Positions 1-6,270 of a stretch of 8,805 nucleotides of DNA are shown piece after piece. The notes beneath the pieces are model-generated. The model saw nothing but the letters and a program-made list of their open reading frames with translations, did no database searches and had not been told where the DNA came from. The stretch spans positions 1 through 8,805 of the forward strand of contig DNPQ01000421.1 in the NCBI GenBank assembly GCA_003501335.1. Reading direction: 5' to 3'. The stretch is from Bacillota bacterium (GTDB taxonomy: Bacteria; Bacillota; UBA4882; UBA8346). The position numbers were made by a program, and so were the translations under genes. Positions within the stretch are counted from its first letter, which is position 1. The number at the start of each line of letters is the position of its first letter.

Positions 1-1190
1 AATTCCACCGTTCCATCGGGCTTTAGCATTAATTCAGCCGAGCGTAACTTGCCGTTATAATTAAATCCCATAGCATGTCCGTGGGCTCCGGTATCGTGAA
101 TCACAATCAGGTCGCCCCGTTCAATCGAAGGCAAAGAACGGTTTATTGCAAATTTATCATTATTCTCACACAAAGAACCGGTCACATCATAAATATGATC
201 TAACGGCCAATCTTCCTTGCCAAGCACCGTAATATGATGATAAGCTCCATAGATTCCCGGTCTCATTAAATTGGCCATACAGGCGTCAAGTCCTACATAA
301 TTTCGATAGATTTCTTTCTTATGTAACACCGTGGATACTAAATAGCCGTATGGGCCGGTTATATAACGGCCACATTCCATGGTAATCCGCAAAGGCTGCA
401 AACCATTGGCCGTAATCAGCCGTTCATATTCCTTCCGGATGCCGTGAGAGATCATTCCCAGATCAATCGGTTTTTGGTCCGGTTTATAAGGAATGCCGAT
501 GCCGCCCCCCAGATTAATCAGTTCGAAACGGATGCCCAATTGCTGGGATAGCTCTACCACCAACTCAAACAACATTTTAGCGGTCTCGATAAAATAATGC
601 GGGTGGAGCTCATTGGAGGCCACCATCGTATGAAGGCCAAAACGTTGAATGCCTTTTTCTTTCAGAATCCGGTATCCTTCAAAAAGTTGGGCTTTGGTAA
701 AGCCGTACTTCGCTTCCTCTGGCACTCCGATAATGGCATTGCCCTTGCGCAACGGGCCCGGATTGTAACGAAAACTAATCAGCTCCGGCAGTCCGGCTTG
801 TTCGTCCAAAAAAGCGATATGGCTGATATCATCCAGATTGATGATCGCCCCCAGCTCGCGGGCTTTTTGAAATTCCTCGGCCGGTGTGTCATTGGAGGAA
901 AACATGATATCTTCTCCGGATAAGCCGGACTTTTCCGCCAGGATTAGCTCGGTCAGCGAGCTGCAATCCACCCCGAAGCCTTCTTCATGGACCGTTTTGA
1001 TAATATAAGGATTGGGTGTGGCTTTGACTGCAAAATATTCTTTAAAGCCGGGCGCCCAATCAAAGTGTTTCAATAAATCACGGGCATTGTTTTGAATGGC
1101 TTGCTGATCATAGATGTGAAATGGCGTTGGATATTTTTGTATGATTTTCTCCATTTGTGCTTTGGAAAATGGCAATGATTTTATCGACAT
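1..1190 (-). CDS. lysA: Diaminopimelate decarboxylase (PLP-dependent, fold type III), C-terminus cut off by window edge
   Basis: This enzyme decarboxylates meso-diaminopimelate to L-lysine, the last step of lysine synthesis, in the cytoplasm. I translated it by hand because it runs off the left edge: 396 codons are present, against about 420 usual for the family, so only a short C-terminal tail is missing. Visible motifs are FAVKATPNP with the predicted PLP-binding Lys56, GVDCSS (73-78), the phosphate-binding loop GGGIG (228-232), ECGR (272-275), MRPGIYGAYH (309-318), the catalytic-cysteine region GSLCENND (Cys341) and HDTGAHG near the C-terminal active site. ECGR replaces the more common EPGR, and LHTMVASNE stands where many homologues have an H-x-G-S motif; both fit a clostridial-type branch as I remember it. 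The ATG at 1190 follows GGAGGT with 5-base spacing. It has its own likely promoter in the upstream gap, so it is probably transcribed separately from the sugar genes. A related PLP decarboxylase with another amino-acid or polyamine substrate cannot be excluded. Confidence 0.9.
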   Translation of the reverse strand, partial: MSIKSLPFSKAQMEKIIQKYPTPFHIYDQQAIQNNARDLLKHFDWAPGFKEYFAVKATPNPYIIKTVHEEGFGVDCSSLTELILAEKSGLSGEDIMFSSNDTPAEEFQKARELGAIINLDDISHIAFLDEQAGLPELISFRYNPGPLRKGNAIIGVPEEAKYGFTKAQLFEGYRILKEKGIQRFGLHTMVASNELHPHYFIETAKMLFELVVELSQQLGIRFELINLGGGIGIPYKPDQKPIDLGMISHGIRKEYERLITANGLQPLRITMECGRYITGPYGYLVSTVLHKKEIYRNYVGLDACMANLMRPGIYGAYHHITVLGKEDWPLDHIYDVTGSLCENNDKFAINRSLPSIERGDLIVIHDTGAHGHAMGFNYNGKLRSAELMLKPDGTVE

Positions 1191-1195
1191 CTATT

Positions 1196-1201
1196 ACCTC
1201 C
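1196..1201 (-). promoter_or_regulatory. Ribosome binding site of lysA
   Basis: GGAGGT on the minus strand lies 5 bases before the ATG at 1190. It is a near-perfect Shine-Dalgarno sequence and supports the chosen start of the decarboxylase. Confidence 0.75.
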
Positions 1202-1236
1202 AGCTACCCATTGTAAGATTTATGTTTAATTACATC

Positions 1237-1265
1237 ATTTTAACCAAATTCCAGTAAACGCACAA
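1237..1265 (-). promoter_or_regulatory. Candidate sigma-A-type promoter of lysA
   Basis: On the minus strand TTGTGC (1265-1260) and TAAAAT (1242-1237) are separated by exactly 17 bases. The -10 box matches the consensus at 5 of 6 positions and the -35 box at 3 of 6. Transcription would start near 1230, giving a leader of about 40 bases before the ATG at 1190. An A/T-rich stretch lies upstream, including a perfect TATAAT at 1296-1291 that has no good -35 partner at 16-18 bases. This is a pattern match only. Confidence 0.4.
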
Positions 1266-1327
1266 TAGGTATCTCTTTAAATTTTCATGAATTATAATTT
1301 TTCATCGATTTTGATTGCTTTCGGCGT

Positions 1328-1352
1328 AAAAAACCGTTCGCCTCAATTTTTT
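1328..1352 (-). terminator. Weak candidate intrinsic terminator after the epimerase gene
   Basis: Read on the minus strand, six A residues, TTG, a 7-base loop, CGG and six T residues can fold into a stem of about 9 pairs, two of them G-U, ending in a U run. It lies about 80 bases past the epimerase stop, where the operon would be expected to end. The stem is almost entirely A-U, so termination would be inefficient at best. Confidence 0.2.
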
Positions 1353-1431
1353 GGATAATTTAATCTGTGATATCCCGCTGCATCTTTCCCTAAAACTTAA
1401 GCCATTTCATATGGTTCATTCGTAACAATTA

Positions 1432-2487
1432 TCAAGTGGTCAAGAGCTTGGCAATTTGGGCTCCAGCGGCGCCGTCGCCAAAAAGATCCGGATAATCGGA
1501 ACCCAGCCATTTTAAAGATACAGCCTCCCGGATGGCATCGGGGTCGGAGCCTACCAGGCAATTCCAATGAACCTCCACGGTTTCGACCCATTCAGTCTCG
1601 TCACGCAACGTAATACAAGGTGTCTTGGCCATATAAGCCTCTTTCTGCACCCCGCCTGAATCGGTCAATATGACCGCGGCATTTAACTCCAGATTCAGCA
1701 TATCAAAATAGCCGACCGGTTCAATCAATTTTAAGATCTTTTCGGAAAAGGACAAATGATACTCTGCGAGTTTAGCCCGCGTCCGGGGATGAATCGGAAA
1801 AATAACTAGGCGGTCCATCTCGGCCAAAGTACTTAAAATCGCCTGCAGTTTGGCGGGGTCATCGGTATTCTCAGCCCGGTGCAGTGTTAATAAATAGTAT
1901 TGTTTTGGACTTATTGGCAACGTGTCCAGGATTTGCGATTGGCAGGATACCCGCTGCGACATTTCTAAAAACGCATCATACATTACATCGCCGGTCCGAT
2001 AAATCCCTTCGGTGATCCCTTCATGGGCCAAATTATTCATCGCGGTCCGGGTCGGCGCAAAAAGTTTGGATGCCAAATGGTCGGCTACCACCCGGTTGAT
2101 CTCTTCAGGCATTCGCCGGTTAAAGCTGCGCAATCCTGCCTCCACATGGGCTACCGGAATATGCAATTTAGCAGCGGCCAACGCTCCGGCTAATGTCGAA
2201 TTGGTATCGCCATAGATTAATAAACAGTCAGGGCTCTCCTGAATGATTACTTTCTCAATAGCTTCCAGCATTTTACCTGTTTGCGCGCCATGCGGTCCCG
2301 AGCCTATCCCCAGGTGATAATCGGGAGCGGGAATTCCCAGTTCCTTAAAAAAAATATCCGACATATTGACATCATAATGCTGGCCGGTATGAACCAATAT
2401 TTCACGGGCACTCTGCCGGAGATGTTTCGACACGACGGCCGCCTTTACAAATTGCGGCCTGGCGCCGACTATGGTTATTATTTTCAT
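1432..2487 (-). CDS. wecB: UDP-N-acetylglucosamine 2-epimerase family protein (non-hydrolysing, WecB/WbpI type)
   Basis: The family inverts C2 of a UDP-HexNAc by anti elimination of UDP and re-addition, turning UDP-GlcNAc (or a 3-acetamido uronic derivative) into the manno form, in the cytoplasm. The 351 residues span the whole family (usual length about 350-380). Motifs: GARPQ at 8-12, TGQHYD at 34-39, GDTNS at 93-97, HVEAGLR at 114-120, MPEEINR at 126-132, HRAEN at 203-207, HPRT at 233-236 and TDSGG at 275-279. Asp94, Glu116, Glu129 and His203 match the acidic and histidine residues known to be catalytic in E. coli WecB. Residues 294-300 read LRDETEW, where WecB/MnaA proteins usually have a TTERPE-type sequence; I recall the ETEW form from WbpI/WlbD-like epimerases, so the substrate is uncertain. 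I chose the ATG at 2487, which shares one base with the upstream TGA; a TTG at 2490 is an in-frame alternative. GGAG lies 9 bases before the ATG. Last gene of the sugar operon. Confidence 0.9.
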   Translation of the reverse strand: MKIITIVGARPQFVKAAVVSKHLRQSAREILVHTGQHYDVNMSDIFFKELGIPAPDYHLGIGSGPHGAQTGKMLEAIEKVIIQESPDCLLIYGDTNSTLAGALAAAKLHIPVAHVEAGLRSFNRRMPEEINRVVADHLASKLFAPTRTAMNNLAHEGITEGIYRTGDVMYDAFLEMSQRVSCQSQILDTLPISPKQYYLLTLHRAENTDDPAKLQAILSTLAEMDRLVIFPIHPRTRAKLAEYHLSFSEKILKLIEPVGYFDMLNLELNAAVILTDSGGVQKEAYMAKTPCITLRDETEWVETVEVHWNCLVGSDPDAIREAVSLKWLGSDYPDLFGDGAAGAQIAKLLTT

Positions 2488-3593
2488 CAATGCTTTCTCC
2501 TATAAAACTCTTTCATCTTTTCAATGACATACGCTTGCTCTTCCGGATTCAATTCCGGGAACATGGGTAACGACAAAACTTTAGTGGTTAATTCTTCACT
2601 AACCGGAAAGTCTCCCTGTCTATATCCCAGCGAAGCAAAAACGGGTTGTAAATGTAAAGATAATGGGTAATAAACGGTAGAACTGATTCCCTCAGCAGCC
2701 AAAAACTCCCGCAGCTGTTCCCGCTCTGCCACCTGAATTGTAAACTGATTATAACTATGGCCGCTGTCCTCAGCCGGGAGCTGAATTTCGGAAATCTCCG
2801 CCAACTCTTGCCGATAAAAAGCTGCGATCTGGCGCCGCTTTTCAATCCAATTTTTTACATGGGGCAATTTAATATTTAAAAAAGCGGCCTGAAGAGTGTC
2901 CAAACGGCTGTTGATTCCCAGCAATTCATGGTAATACTTACGGCGGGTCCCGTGGACCCTCAACATCCGAAGTCTTTCAGCCAAATCCCCGCGATTGGTG
3001 GTTACCATCCCCCCATCTCCGAAACATCCCAGATTTTTGGTGGGAAAAAAACTAAAACAACCTAGGGTTCCGATGTTGCCAACCAAATTTCCCCCGCTAA
3101 CCGTGTCCAAAGCTTGCGCTGCATCTTCGATGATAGACAGATTATATTCACTCGCTAACTGCATCAATTGATCCATCTTGGCCGGCATCCCGAAAAGATG
3201 TACCGGTATAACGGCTTTCGTTTTTGAGGTTATTTTTCGGCGGACCGCTTCCGGATCGATATTATAATCCTTAGCAGTGACATCAACAAAAACAGGTACC
3301 GCTCCGACCCGGCTCACTGAACCGGCTGTCGCAAAAAAAGTAAAGCTGGGAACGATGACCTCATCGCCGGGGCCGATTCCCAAGGCCATTAAGCTCAACA
3401 ATAGTGCATCACTTCCGTTGGCTACCGTGATTGCATGCTCGGTTCCAACAAAAGCCGCCATCTGCTCTTCGAATTTGCGGACCTCGTCCCCTAAAATAAA
3501 ATGGCCGTGCTGTAGCACAGTTTGAAAAACGTTCTCCAAAGATGGTTTCAAAGTTTCATTTTGCCTGGTGATATCAAAAGCCGGTACCTGCAA
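2487..3593 (-). CDS. DegT/DnrJ/EryC1/StrS-family PLP sugar aminotransferase (WbpE-like)
   Basis: This family transfers an amino group, usually from glutamate, to a keto group on a nucleotide sugar at C3 or C4, using PLP in the cytoplasm. At 368 residues it is full length. Visible motifs: HFILGDEV at 31-38, ANGSDAL at 58-64, PGDEVIVPSFTF at 75-86, PVHLFG at 130-135, EDAAQ at 156-160, and FSFFPTKNLGCFGDGG at 180-195 with the predicted Schiff-base Lys186. NSRLDTLQAA and STVYYPLSLHLQP follow later. The ILGDEV, SFFPTKNLGC and VYYPLSLHLQP stretches resemble my recollection of Pseudomonas WbpE, a UDP-3-keto-sugar 3-aminotransferase; a 4-aminotransferase role as in WecE or PglE is the main alternative. 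Translation starts at a TTG at 3593, 7 bases after a strong AAGGAGG; no nearby in-frame ATG fits better. Its TGA overlaps the ATG of the epimerase by one base, which suggests translational coupling. Confidence 0.9.
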   Translation of the reverse strand: MQVPAFDITRQNETLKPSLENVFQTVLQHGHFILGDEVRKFEEQMAAFVGTEHAITVANGSDALLLSLMALGIGPGDEVIVPSFTFFATAGSVSRVGAVPVFVDVTAKDYNIDPEAVRRKITSKTKAVIPVHLFGMPAKMDQLMQLASEYNLSIIEDAAQALDTVSGGNLVGNIGTLGCFSFFPTKNLGCFGDGGMVTTNRGDLAERLRMLRVHGTRRKYYHELLGINSRLDTLQAAFLNIKLPHVKNWIEKRRQIAAFYRQELAEISEIQLPAEDSGHSYNQFTIQVAEREQLREFLAAEGISSTVYYPLSLHLQPVFASLGYRQGDFPVSEELTTKVLSLPMFPELNPEEQAYVIEKMKEFYRRKH

Positions 3594-3600
3594 ATCAATT

Positions 3601-3607
3601 CCTCCTT
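3601..3607 (-). promoter_or_regulatory. Strong ribosome binding site that fixes a TTG start
   Basis: AAGGAGG on the minus strand sits 7 bases before the TTG at 3593. Its strength and spacing decide the start of the aminotransferase, which has no ATG at this end, and may offset the weak start codon. Confidence 0.75.
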
Positions 3608-3640
3608 CATGACTTTAAAAGCCATTCAAATTCTTGACCG

Positions 3641-3658
3641 AAAATAAGGCCTTATTTT
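3641..3658. repeat. Perfect 18-bp palindrome between acetyltransferase and aminotransferase genes
   Basis: AAAATAAGGCCTTATTTT is identical to its own reverse complement. It lies just past the stop of the acetyltransferase, inside a 71-base gap of the operon. As RNA it would give at best a 7-pair A/U stem with a GGCC loop, too weak for a good terminator, although T-rich sequence follows on the plus strand. It could be a protein-binding site, an RNA processing site or chance. Confidence 0.55.
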
Positions 3659-3664
3659 TAATTT

Positions 3665-4438
3665 TTAAACAATCTGCAATTTAGAAACTTCATCAAGCCA
3701 GATATGATAGCGGTATTTAGCGTCCCTTATCCGAAAACCGTTTTTTTCATATAAGTTGATAGCCGCCGTGTTGGTTAATTGGGTTCCCACCTGGACAAAA
3801 TGATATTTCTGATCCGCAGCCAGATGGAGCGCCTGGTCAATCAGAATTTGTCCGACACCCTTCCCCCGTTCGGAACCTCTTACTGCGATTAAACGAATGA
3901 CCATTGTCTGGGTTAAAGACTCAGCCTTTAATGAAATGAATCCTAACACCTGCTGCTCTTCTTTAACAACCAATATTTTTTCGCCACTGGCGAACGATTC
4001 CTGTAACCAGCTGGGATAAAATTGTTCGGCCTTCACCTTATCAAAATGGGGATCTTTCATAAAACGGGAATCCCGAAAACTATGGGCGGCAATTTCGATA
4101 ATACCCTCCAAATCATTGGAAAGCGCTTCTTTCACTTTACGTTGCGGGCTATGTTTCAAAGTGCCCTTGAAACAATCCAAAGTAAAGGTAACCAAAATAT
4201 CCCCTATTGTGGCCCCATGGCCGGCAATAATAGCCCCAACTTCCGGATAATCTACATTAAAAGGGCAATATAAAAACTGAAAATTTAGACGGCGAGCCGA
4301 TTCCAAGGTATGAAGCCAAGCCAACTCCGAGAAATTCATCGATTCTAGTATGGAGGGCAATACCACCCGGCCCATTTTCATCCCAAAAAATTCAGTGTCC
4401 CAGTCCAGTTCACGCAGTTCATATTCAGCGACGGGCAT
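3665..4438 (-). CDS. GNAT-family sugar-nucleotide N-acetyltransferase (WecD/RffC-like)
   Basis: Likely transfers acetyl from acetyl-CoA to the amino group of an amino-deoxy nucleotide sugar in the cytoplasm. The 257 residues have the two-part shape of E. coli WecD (RffC), the dTDP-fucosamine acetyltransferase. The N-terminal part opens with LDWDTEFFG at 11-19, comparable to the LTWENAFFG-type opening I recall for WecD. A GNAT domain covers about 110-250. HSFRDSRF at 119-126 resembles the substrate-side region of WecD. The acetyl-CoA loop RGKGVG at 191-196 fits the R-x-x-G-x-G rule. NTAAINLYEKNGF at 223-235 is the usual C-terminal GNAT segment, with Tyr230 as likely general acid. The ATG at 4438 has GAGG 7 bases upstream. 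It is 16 bases from the phosphoglycosyl transferase stop and directly upstream of the aminotransferase, which probably makes its substrate. Whether it acts on a 3-amino or a 4-amino group is not settled by sequence. Confidence 0.82.
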   Translation of the reverse strand: MPVAEYELRELDWDTEFFGMKMGRVVLPSILESMNFSELAWLHTLESARRLNFQFLYCPFNVDYPEVGAIIAGHGATIGDILVTFTLDCFKGTLKHSPQRKVKEALSNDLEGIIEIAAHSFRDSRFMKDPHFDKVKAEQFYPSWLQESFASGEKILVVKEEQQVLGFISLKAESLTQTMVIRLIAVRGSERGKGVGQILIDQALHLAADQKYHFVQVGTQLTNTAAINLYEKNGFRIRDAKYRYHIWLDEVSKLQIV

Positions 4439-4454
4439 TCTTTCACCTCAACTT

Positions 4455-5063
4455 CTATTGATAAACACCTTTTCCGGAAATCAGACGGCCAAGCGTTCGA
4501 ATAAAAATCTTGCAATCAAGGGCTAAAGAGTATTCTTTGACATACTGCGCATCCAATTGCAACCGTTCTCTCCAAGGCAATTCGTTACGGCCTTTAATCT
4601 GAGCCAGTCCGGTTAATCCCGGTCTTACCAAAAGCTTTAATGTTTCTTGGCCCTGATATAATTGGACATGTTCCGGCAAATCCGGGCGGGGTCCGATGAA
4701 ACTCATTTCTCCCCGCAATACATTATAAATTTGCGGCAATTCATCCAGACTAAAGCGGCGTAAGTGTTTGCCGAAGCGGGTATAACCGCTCAAATCATGA
4801 GTCAAAGCGAGTGATCCGTCGGCATTCCGGGGTGTACTCCCGGTATGATCCCCTGGCACCATCGTCCTTAATTTGAGGATCGAAAAAAGTTTTCCTTTAC
4901 GCCCCGGGCGCAGTTGCTTAAAGAAAATGGGGCCCGGCGAATCCATGTAAAGAATCACTCCCAGCACCGCAATGACGATACTCAGCGGAACCAATAATAA
5001 AAGGGCCACTAAAAAATCAAAACCATATTTAATACCCCGTTGCAACTTTTGACTATTTTTCAT
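4455..5063 (-). CDS. Monotopic phosphoglycosyl transferase (bacterial sugar transferase family, PglC-like size)
   Basis: Transfers a sugar-1-phosphate from a nucleotide sugar to undecaprenyl phosphate at the inner face of the membrane, the first committed step of lipid-linked glycan assembly. At 202 residues it is the minimal catalytic form (PF02397), lacking the extra membrane and CoA-binding-like domains of WbaP/WcaJ proteins. A hydrophobic segment at about 14-40 is the expected membrane re-entrant helix, followed by DSPGPIFF at 41-48 and KLRTM at 64-68. The catalytic Asp-Glu pair is Asp107-Glu108 in SLDELPQ. FIGPRPD at 122-128 and RPGLTG at 147-152 complete the family pattern. The ATG at 5063 lies 11 bases inside the end of the preceding glycosyltransferase gene, and the upstream AAGGT is weakly placed, so translation may depend on coupling. 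The sugar it loads is unknown; the neighbouring amino-sugar genes make an N-acetylated amino sugar or UDP-HexNAc derivative plausible. Confidence 0.92.
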   Translation of the reverse strand: MKNSQKLQRGIKYGFDFLVALLLLVPLSIVIAVLGVILYMDSPGPIFFKQLRPGRKGKLFSILKLRTMVPGDHTGSTPRNADGSLALTHDLSGYTRFGKHLRRFSLDELPQIYNVLRGEMSFIGPRPDLPEHVQLYQGQETLKLLVRPGLTGLAQIKGRNELPWRERLQLDAQYVKEYSLALDCKIFIRTLGRLISGKGVYQ

Positions 5064-6270
5064 TTTCAGCGATTACCTTTATTAAAATGTCGCCCATCTG
5101 GGCGGCTAATTGAGCCCGATCTCCAAAGGTCCGGACATAATGATAACCTTTCCGGCCTAATTCCTTCCGGTACTCATCATCTTGGCAAAACTGCTGCAAA
5201 GCTTGGGCCAAACCCGCATCATCCTCGGGAGTCACTTGAACACCCGAACCGACTTCGGTGATCAACCGGCCTGCCTCACCGGAGATGCAGCATATGACCG
5301 GCAGCCCGACTGCCATATATTCATAAAGCTTATTTGGACGGACGGTTTTAAAGGTATCGGTATCTTTTAGAGAAGCGATACCGATGTCGGCCGCCTGTAA
5401 AATTTGCGGCACCATCTCCGGCGGCACCGGATCTTCCATCTTAATATTACCTAATGGACACTCACTCAATATTCTCAATAAACGGGGTTTATCGGAACCA
5501 TCCCCAAAAAGCGCGATTTGAACCGGGCTCTGCTTTGGCATCTTCTGGGCTGCCCTAATCAAAGTTTCTAAGGCATTGGCCGGTCCATGGGCTCCGACAT
5601 AGACCGCCACCACTTGGTGCTCCGGCCAACCATAACGTTTCCTGATCTCAGCGCGCTTGATCGGGCTAAACTCCGGCGGTAAATTGGCTCCTAAAGGGAT
5701 CATCGAAATTTTAGCGTCAGGAACCCCTTGCTTTTGAAGATATTCTTGCATTTGAACGGATACAGTCAAAAAATGATCGCCATGACGATATAAAAAATGC
5801 TCTAAAAAGCGCAACCATCCGATGACCCATCGATTCCGAAACCCCATGGCGATAATGGAATCCGGCCAAAGATCCTCCACATCCAGGATAAAGGGTATGC
5901 GTTTTACCCGCGCCAAAAGCCAACCGCTAAAAGCCGATTCTAAAGGCGGTGTTACTGTAACGACGGCTTGTGCCGGTAGAAATAACCCACGCCAAAAACT
6001 GCAAAACGAAAAAAGCAAAATGTTGAGTTCCCGTAAAAGGGAATTCCCTTGATAAGGGGTACTCCACACCCATTTTAATTTAACCCCGGCTTCTTCGGAC
6101 GGTGGGCTCGGCAGGTAACCCCGTAAATAATGGTTAAAACGGCAACTCATTAAATTGACTGTCCAACCTAGTTTGACGAGACTAGCGGCAAAGTCAAAAT
6201 TGCGGGTGGGCCCGGGCCACCGGGGGATCGAGGCATAGTGATTGATCAGGATGAAATGCGGCTTATTCAT
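5053..6270 (-). CDS. GT4-family glycosyltransferase (WbuB-like)
   Basis: A GT-B fold, retaining glycosyltransferase expected to add one sugar to the lipid-linked glycan on the cytoplasmic side of the membrane. The 405 residues cover a complete enzyme. The acceptor half contains an opening typical of this group (HYASIPRWPGPTRNFDFA at 11-28), a hydrophobic membrane-association stretch around 82-100, and DVEDLWPDS at 130-138, the signature that suggested WbuB-like proteins (L-FucNAc transferase relatives). The nucleotide-sugar half contains YVGAHG at 224-229, FGDGSDK at 255-261 and PNKLYEYMAVGLPV at 312-325 with the conserved Lys and Glu. The ATG at 6270 overlaps the TGA of the upstream gene by four bases (ATGA). 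Its stop lies 11 bases inside the phosphoglycosyl transferase gene. WbuB in other bacteria uses amino sugars, which fits the neighbours, but the donor cannot be read from sequence. Confidence 0.88.
   Translation of the reverse strand: MNKPHFILINHYASIPRWPGPTRNFDFAASLVKLGWTVNLMSCRFNHYLRGYLPSPPSEEAGVKLKWVWSTPYQGNSLLRELNILLFSFCSFWRGLFLPAQAVVTVTPPLESAFSGWLLARVKRIPFILDVEDLWPDSIIAMGFRNRWVIGWLRFLEHFLYRHGDHFLTVSVQMQEYLQKQGVPDAKISMIPLGANLPPEFSPIKRAEIRKRYGWPEHQVVAVYVGAHGPANALETLIRAAQKMPKQSPVQIALFGDGSDKPRLLRILSECPLGNIKMEDPVPPEMVPQILQAADIGIASLKDTDTFKTVRPNKLYEYMAVGLPVICCISGEAGRLITEVGSGVQVTPEDDAGLAQALQQFCQDDEYRKELGRKGYHYVRTFGDRAQLAAQMGDILIKVIAENEK

Larger units (their letters stand above)
1191..1431. other. 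241-base intergenic region between the sugar operon and lysA
   Basis: This is the longest non-coding stretch in the window. It is A/T-rich and falls between the stop of the epimerase gene and the start of lysA, both on the minus strand. I see the candidate promoter and ribosome binding site listed separately. I also see a weak minus-strand hairpin at 1328-1352: an A6 tract, a 13-base stretch that adds two G-U pairs and one G-C pair around a 7-base loop, then a T6 tract. It could be a poor intrinsic terminator for the sugar operon, but its stem has little G/C. I see no tRNA, small gene or convincing riboswitch here. Confidence 0.6.

Noticed and set aside
597..923. 108-residue open frame on the plus strand
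   Set aside because: It is antisense to the clearly coding decarboxylase and has no family-like motifs; a shadow frame.
1291..1296. Perfect TATAAT on the minus strand in the intergenic gap
   Set aside because: No acceptable -35 hexamer lies 16-18 bases upstream and there is no extended -10 TG, so I did not call it as a separate promoter.
1323..1342. GGCG...CGCC inverted repeat in the gap
   Set aside because: Only four pairs with a 12-base loop; too weak to call as a structure.
1397..1591. 64-residue minus-strand frame overlapping the epimerase 3' end
   Set aside because: Almost all of it overlaps conserved epimerase codons in another frame, and the translation (Gly/Arg-rich) looks non-coding.
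2588..2845. 85-residue minus-strand frame inside the aminotransferase gene
   Set aside because: It is an alternative frame of a conserved gene and has no recognisable features.
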